Origin: Apis mellifera
Lineage: Eukaryota > Arthropoda > Insecta > Hymenoptera > Apidae
DNA: 64,000 nucleotides
Assembly: GCF_003254395.2 (NCBI RefSeq)
Contig: NC_037648.1
Coordinates: 8,992,009 to 9,056,008, forward strand
Reading direction: 5' to 3'
Shown: positions 57,801 through 64,000 of the stretch, piece after piece
How the letters are laid out: the number at the start of each line of letters is the position of its first letter
Numbering within the stretch: position 1 is the first letter of the stretch
The notes under the pieces: generated by a model
What the model was told of the DNA's origin: nothing
Databases searched by the model: none
What the model saw: the letters and a program-made list of their open reading frames with translations, nothing else
Made by a program: the position numbers and the translations under genes

Positions 57801-58290
57801 TGAATCATGATTACGAATCTATTCCGGAATATAAAAAAAAAAAAAAAAAAATGAAGATATCTTATCCGCAGAAAAAATCAGTTGATTATCAATTATTATC
57901 TAACTAATTGACAATATGTTGTTAAAATAAATATTATTTTTTGAAATGATCGAAAAAAAGATGGTATTAGATAATAAGAGTTCGATTTCTGTTGATTTAA
58001 ATATAAATTTTTTTTTAGTTAGTTATTTTTAGATATCCACACATATTATAGATCGCGAATGTTTATGTAAATTCGAATTTTGATCAATTATTATACTAAT
58101 TTATCTTAGAGATCTTATTTTTATTTTTTAAATGGATATTTTGTATTTTTTGCACTATGCACTATAAATTTTTGTACATTGTACAAATTTTTTATAAATG
58201 TATTTATAAAAAAATTATAATTAAAAATTCGTTAAAAATTTGAATCATTTGTTTTTGAAAATCATTATTCCTTATCACAAGTTTTGTCGT
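57801..58290. other. AT-rich spacer with an A19 run
   Basis: A 19-base A run at 57833-57851, followed by AT-rich DNA. Nothing else. Confidence 0.6.
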
Positions 58291-58620
58291 GAAACGTTTA
58301 ATGAAACATGAATTCGTTGGAATTGTCAATTTCAATTTCCCTATTGATGTTAAAACCAAGTATTTTCGATCGGTAAATAAAATATGTCTCTATCTTTCGA
58401 GTACGCTCAGAAACGCTCTCGAATACTTTCGGATGACATCGGAAATCCATAATCCCTACTTTTAGAATTTCACGGTTTATGACACGACGTCTGATCGAGT
58501 TCCCAAACAGACAGATGATTCTGAAGTGGTTTAATTGGTTTATGGGGTGAACAGGATGGCGCAATTAATTCAATTAATTGATACGATCAATTGGCCATGA
58601 TAAATTGATAGACTTCTATG
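58291..58620. other. Balanced-composition intronic patch
   Basis: An 88-codon minus-strand frame (58298-58564) has no recognisable domain. The patch may be a conserved element. AATTAATTCAATTAATTGA near 58562-58580 provides repeated homeodomain-type TAATTA/ATTAAT words. Confidence 0.25.
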
Positions 58621-60010
58621 TAACATTGATTAATAGGGTTCACAAGTGTTATTTTAATTGAATTGAGGAAAAATATAAGAGGAAAAATATAAGAGAAAAA
58701 ATCGAGTAAATTATGCTGAAATCTTTACTTTTTTTAGTTTCCTAAAAAATCTATTTTAAATATAACGAAGAAAAAACTTATAAGATAAAAAATATTTTAA
58801 CTATACAAGAGTTTTTATATTTTAATTTAAGAAAAATCTATATATTTATAAAACTTAATGATCTCATACAATTCATAACTATACTATATATATGATATAA
58901 TGATAAAAGTAATTTACCAAAAAAAAATCATAAATTACTTTTTCATCAATCTTTTCAATTTCTTTTTATTTTTTTTTTTTTTATTTCTTTGTAATAAAGA
59001 CGATAATTTAGTCATGATACATACATAGTACATGGTTTTAGATATTTGATTTAATACGTTATTAATGCTTGCATGGGAAGTTTGGTATAATCCGAGGTTC
59101 GGTCATTTCCTCTTTCCATCAGTGCCGCTTTTAATTAATTTGCCTCGTTCTTTAAGGAGGACAGGGCCACTGAAGAATAATAGCTTGCTCAAAGACCATG
59201 TACGATGCAAGTAATTTCTAAATTATAATTTTTTTTTTGACTTTTTAATTTTGTAAAGTGACTTTAATGCTACGTTAATGCATTTCTATTTAACTTTGAA
59301 ATTTTAACGAAAAAAAATAAATAAATAAAAAAATGAATAGAGTGAATAATTAAAACTAGTACTACTATAAAAAAAAAAATAAATAATTTTTTCTAGTTTA
59401 ATTTTTTTTATTATATATATATATATCTTTATTTTGATACTTTTGAATTTTAAGTAAGGATTTTACATCGTATAATTATTAATAGTCTACAATTTTCAGA
59501 TATCGTTAACCATATCGATATGTACTTTACACGATGTACTAATTCTGTTATATCTGCAGTTTAAAAAAATTCCTACTGATATTAGATTGGTTTTATATTT
59601 CAGTTACTTGATACGAATGAGTCAAACAGACTTTAACTCTGTTCAAACAGAAACTGGGTGATCTGTATCATAGATCAATTAATCATTTTTTTAAACAGGA
59701 TGATTCCAACAATTAATGTAGAGAAATATCTTTTAAGATAATTTTTTTATTTACTAAGCAGATTAAAATAAAAAGTGACAAAATACAATATATAAAAAAA
59801 GATATTTCTTTAAAATTCCTAAGTAAAAAATAGTCATCTACACATAATCATCTAAATAAAATAAAGAACCTCTTCTATTCCACCTGATAACCTACAAACT
59901 CAATAAAGTTTTGAGAAAATATGTATTCTTCCATGTTTCTCATACACCATTTCCCATTTCTAATTTCTCTTTCGATTTAATGATGGTATAACTTATTAAC
60001 ACGAATATTA
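58621..60010. other. AT-rich probable intron
   Basis: GAGGAAAAATATAA is tandemly repeated two and a half times (58665-58703, 14-base period). A T run lies at 58970-58982. A small balanced patch at 59070-59200 has no further feature. Confidence 0.6.
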
Positions 60011-60411
60011 GCACATCGCTTGTGGCCCTGATCCTCTCACTGTTCCGCAAATAATTTGTTAAGGAGGCCATCGAAGCATACCTCGTATAGCTAGCCTAGT
60101 TTAGAGATCGACCAGAAGACGTGTTACCATAATGCGACGTGTTGCTTCGATATGCGAGGAATACACCTTTGAATCACATACGTATACCTGGCAGGTATTT
60201 AAATCGCGTGCGTAGTTGCGTACACGTTTGCCTTATTAAGCACGCACGCTGCTGCGTAGCACGACTCATCACGCTCGTGAACGAGTGGCGTGCATAAGCG
60301 CTTGAGTAGACAGAGGAGGCTATTCCTTTACGTTGTTATAAAGTGAGTAAGAAATAGACTGTGCATAGCCTCCCTTGAACTTGGCTTGAACTCGACGAAT
60401 CATGGTTCTCG
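60011..60411. promoter_or_regulatory. GC-rich island with a CAGGTA palindrome (candidate enhancer or alternative promoter)
   Basis: CpG-rich over 60110-60330. ATACCTG (60184-60190) and CAGGTAT (60192-60198) form a near-perfect palindrome. CAGGTA is the core of the Zelda early-zygotic site and part of the Snail site. Words of the form GCGTGCGTAG/TGCGTACACG/GCACGCACGCT recur at 60206-60250. The island ends at the exon candidate below. Confidence 0.35.
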
Positions 60412-60421
60412 AAAAAAATTT
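60412..60421 (+). CDS. Candidate alternative first coding exon (weak)
   Basis: ATG at 60412, with A at -3, follows the GC-rich island. Ten bases on, GTAAGT (60422-60427) gives a perfect donor consensus from its second base on. The peptide would begin Met-Val-Leu before the splice. An island, an ATG in good context and a donor make an alternative promoter possible, but with ATGs present upstream in the island it is speculative. Confidence 0.15.
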
Positions 60422-62160
60422 GTAAGTATTTAAAGAAAGGTAAATATAATTTGCGAAAAGAAGAATGAATTTTAAGCTTAATGATTCGTCGATTGTATCG
60501 TATAGTTGAAAAATTTTAAATTAAATTATGAATAAATAGCAATTTATTTGATGGTATTAAATGCAGTGAAAGCATTATAGATGTTTATAACGTGGAATAT
60601 GGTACGATGTGTCATATAATACGTCAATGATGACACGTCTTCTTTGATCATATTTATTAAAATACAATTCTTATTAAAGAAAGATAAGATACATACGTAT
60701 TTTGCAGAACTAACTAACAGAATTAAGCAAAAGTTACTTGGAAAGAATATTAGATTGACACGACTTATTAAACATAAAAATTATATATAAACTTCATATT
60801 ACAATGTTATAATTTGCAAATTAAACACGTGAAAATCATTATTTTTCTTTATTTGCTTTAGTGATAGAAACTGTGGTAACTTTTCTCCATATTTACATAG
60901 TATTTATCTCATAACAGCGTTCTATACGCGGCGTGTACCTTATATAAGAGCGTTAATTCTTTCATATACATAAATGAGATACACATTTCATGACAGTATA
61001 TCCATCATGCAAACTTATGAACGAGTTTCTCTATCTTTTTATCACGTGACTCACACTTGTTTTGTAATGCTACAAAAAAACCAAGTTTTTATAATATATA
61101 AAATTTTAAAAAATCTAAAGTATTTACTACGATAATCAAATTATGATTCTTAGACTGTTTATAGTTTTTCTAAATTCCCATTTACATTTATACTTTCTAT
61201 GAGTAAAATTTAAAAAAAAATAAGTTGTATCTAGATTCATATTTATGTAAAATATGATAACAATATCTATTTTCTGGAAATATTCTGAAAATTTAGAATA
61301 CAACTCTCGAGTATTTGTGATAAGTATTTGTGATATATAATTCTTATGATAATTGATTTAATGTGTCGTCAACACTATCATATTCAATAAAAATTGAATG
61401 GGATTAAGAAATGTTGTTATGAACAAGATATTTGTCTTAATGAAAAAAGCACATAAGATATCTCATCCATAAATTCAATAAGTAAATAATAAATACCAAT
61501 AGATATGGATACAATGATGAATCGTATGGGTTCTAGCTATTGAATGATTGAACCAGAGTGATCCATCTGATTCTGGGAACTTTCATGGGTTCGTAAATTG
61601 GGTTTGCATGCAAGTATGAGTTCGTGAATAGATTTCATGCAAATATGCGGTGCACACTATGGTCGATCGTGGTTAGTGATTTATTTTCGGTGCAGGATAT
61701 TTGATAGGCGAGCTTTTAATTGAAATTGATCGGTTGCGGTTTTTCTTGTTATTAAAGATAAAATATTGGATATACTTCTGTATAAAAATATCGATAAGAA
61801 TATCTAAGAAATATTGATTTATTTTTTTGAAAAATATCGATTCAAAATATTATAAATGATTGTGAATTTATAATAAATTTTGTACTATAAAAATGATATA
61901 CAAGTATGATAATATGAAAAGTTTCAATTAAATCTCAAAATATCAAATATCGTTTCTTCCCGAGAATATCAAATGTGAAATTTGAGTTGATCCTTTTTCA
62001 TGATTTTTGTCCAAATTCCTCTCTTTTTTTGCAAATGAAAAAACATCCGATACAAAATTATTCAGAATTATTAACACAAACTAAAAATTCTTTGAATTTA
62101 AAAAAAAGAAAAACAGATACATAAAAAAAAAATTCTCAAAGAAATCAACAAAAACTCTAT
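60422..62160. other. AT-rich probable intron
   Basis: AT-rich, with AGTATTTGTGATA repeated in tandem at 61310-61335 (13-base period). A small balanced patch at 61500-61720 shows no further feature. Confidence 0.6.
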
Positions 62161-62790
62161 TTTGACAAATAAATCAGAGATCATGCATTCGATTACGTTA
62201 CCACAACCGGTAGCACGAAAAAGAGGCGGAATGTTCCTGCAAAACCTATGATAAAAATCGAACCAGTTTATAATCCTTTGCTTCTTTCACTTTCTTCCAC
62301 TCGATAAACCTGTTTATTAGCTCTGTCTTGCACAGTTCATCCTGAGAACGATGCAATGCATGAACCGGATAAAAACCATTCTCAATTTCTATTAATAATG
62401 ATGGAAGGGAAGAGAAGAAAAATTGGCGGTCAAAGTCGTGATAATGTTCAATATATATATCTTCGTTGATTGTATACTACACATGTCTACATACTGTAAG
62501 TAACTGGTGGAATAGTCATCATGATTGTTGCTTCGCTTATGGTCGTAGCGACGAAAATTAAAGTTGACCGAAGGAAGGGAGAGAGAGTGTATCCGAGGGT
62601 CATGGTGGGAGGTGGGTGAGGGTTTCAATTGATTTGCTAGAATTGATACACAAAAAGGCCTTTAATAGGCGTCGATTATCTTCGCCCACGGTTTCCGACG
62701 ATTATCCAATCGTGTACTTGAAAGAGGTGCAAAAATCACAATGACACCGCGACGATATTTAAACGATGCATCATGTAAACTGATGACTCT
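62161..62790. promoter_or_regulatory. GC-richer intronic island
   Basis: Mixed composition with a CAACCGGTAG word (62204-62213, Grainyhead-like) and a G-rich tract at 62572-62625. The minus-strand 78-codon frame (62392-62628) has no domain. Candidate regulatory element. Confidence 0.25.
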
Positions 62791-64000
62791 CGTCTTCTAA
62801 GTATACAAGATGACAAAATAATAAGAAATATACTATAAGTTATTATATATGTATATTCGATATTTTGTTAATTAATAAAATTTTGATGATTCTGAATTTT
62901 TGGTTGAATGCACATGGAATGATGTAATAATTTTGATACTGTCTGAAAATTTTATACTATCTGTTAAATTATTGTTAAATCATAATGGTTTGTTATGTTT
63001 ATTGCAAAATATTGTTAAAGATTTCATAAAGTTATTGATGTATTGAAGTTTTTTGATACAACCTGTCTTCTTTTTGTAATAAAACGATTTCGTAAGCGAA
63101 TTACTTCATCAAGTATAAATTGACTTTGAATATTATATATTAAAATACGAATGAAATTGTAAAATTGTAAAATACATATTTAAAGCTGTAATAAATCCTA
63201 TCATAGATTTACTGTTGAAGTATTCTAGTTCATTTAATCAGGAAATAAAAGATACACTGATAATACATTTGTGATAATGAGTAATATTGGTATGTTTTTC
63301 GATTCTCTGCAAAGTGAGTTGTGAAATGTCAGAATTTTTATTCTAAAACGATAAAATATGTAATAACTTTGTTATTATATTATTATAAAATTATATATAT
63401 CTTTTATCTTTAAATTTATCATAGATATATTGAAATTTTAATTTATTTGTTTGTAAAATTACAGACGATTTAATTATTTTTATAAAACAAAGAATTTTTA
63501 AAACTGATTTATATATCTTTATTATTGTTAACCCTTCGTATATAAATTTATTGACGTCATTTAAAACGCACAAAGGCATAAATTATTTAAAATACGCTCG
63601 TATGCAAAATAAAATATCGATTTTCTTAATATTTTTAATAGCTTGGAGTGCGTTGTCAACCAATGTTACTAGCAGTTGTTAATTATAGGGAATGAAAAGT
63701 TAACGCGATTTTGATTGTATAATAAAGTAACCTAATCTAAACTTATAAACTTTAGTATGCAATAAATTAATAATTTTGAAATTTAATAATTTTCAATTTT
63801 AATAACTCTCCTTCAAAATAAATAAATTATTATATAATATTAACTAATTTCAAAAAAAAATTTCTTATCTTTCAACTAAATATTTTACTTCAATATTTCA
63901 TAAAAATTAAAAAAAAAAAAGAATTTTTCAACAGTTTCCAAAATTTCCCTGAATCAAAGACAGTATAAAAAAAACTTATCACATGTAAACTAAAATTTAA
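62791..64000. other. AT-rich probable intron to the window end
   Basis: AT-rich, no open frame with any support, no repeat of note. A short balanced patch lies at 63520-63720. Confidence 0.6.

Overview
This window reads as nuclear DNA of an insect, most likely a bee or related hymenopteran. By eye it is roughly 70% A+T, CpG is plentiful in the GC-richer patches, simple repeats are dense (A runs up to 26, long AT, GT and CT tracts, short GCC, GAA and ATT tracts), and I see no transposon coding sequence. The organism call is inference. There is no bacterial-style gene organisation, and I found no tRNA, rRNA, CRISPR array or recognisable protein domain. Almost all open frames here are short chance frames. 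Many open only at GTG or TTG, several are translated microsatellites, and none matches a protein family I know.

The best-supported gene feature is a probable first exon on the + strand at about 48,700-49,481. It is GC-rich and ATG-free for about 670 bases. It then has a 10-codon upstream ORF, then an ATG (49,452) with G at -3 and an in-frame stop just upstream, and finally a strong splice donor 30 bases later. The encoded peptide (10 residues) is too short to identify the gene. If this is right, everything from 49,482 to the window end is first intron, and 1-48,690 is upstream intergenic or regulatory sequence, possibly reaching the end of another gene at 1-82 (a short Ala10 frame ending in TAA). 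Weaker exon-like candidates lie at 5,868-6,221, 14,429-14,731, 20,594-20,806 and 60,412-60,421, and a TATA-type promoter candidate lies at 43,632-43,664.

The rest is an AT-rich gene desert or giant intron punctuated every 1-3 kb by GC-richer islands of 200-900 bases. Several islands carry clustered transcription-factor-like motifs: GATA and GATC words (4.4-5.0 kb), six ACGTG cores (21.47-21.65 kb), four CAGGTG E-boxes (32.19-32.37 kb), an NRF1-like 14-bp tandem next to a CTCF-like site (38.58-38.66 kb), and a CAGGTA palindrome (60.18 kb). This layout is typical of regulatory landscapes around developmental or neuronal genes, but here it is inference from composition and motifs.

The one mobile-element-like object is a large imperfect inverted repeat at 41,164-41,582. 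It is built from four copies of a roughly 90-bp unit, two in each orientation, each carrying a GCGCCATCT core. It looks like a non-autonomous (MITE-like) element and is the most unusual structure in the window. I found no evidence of a novel defence system or biosynthetic system.
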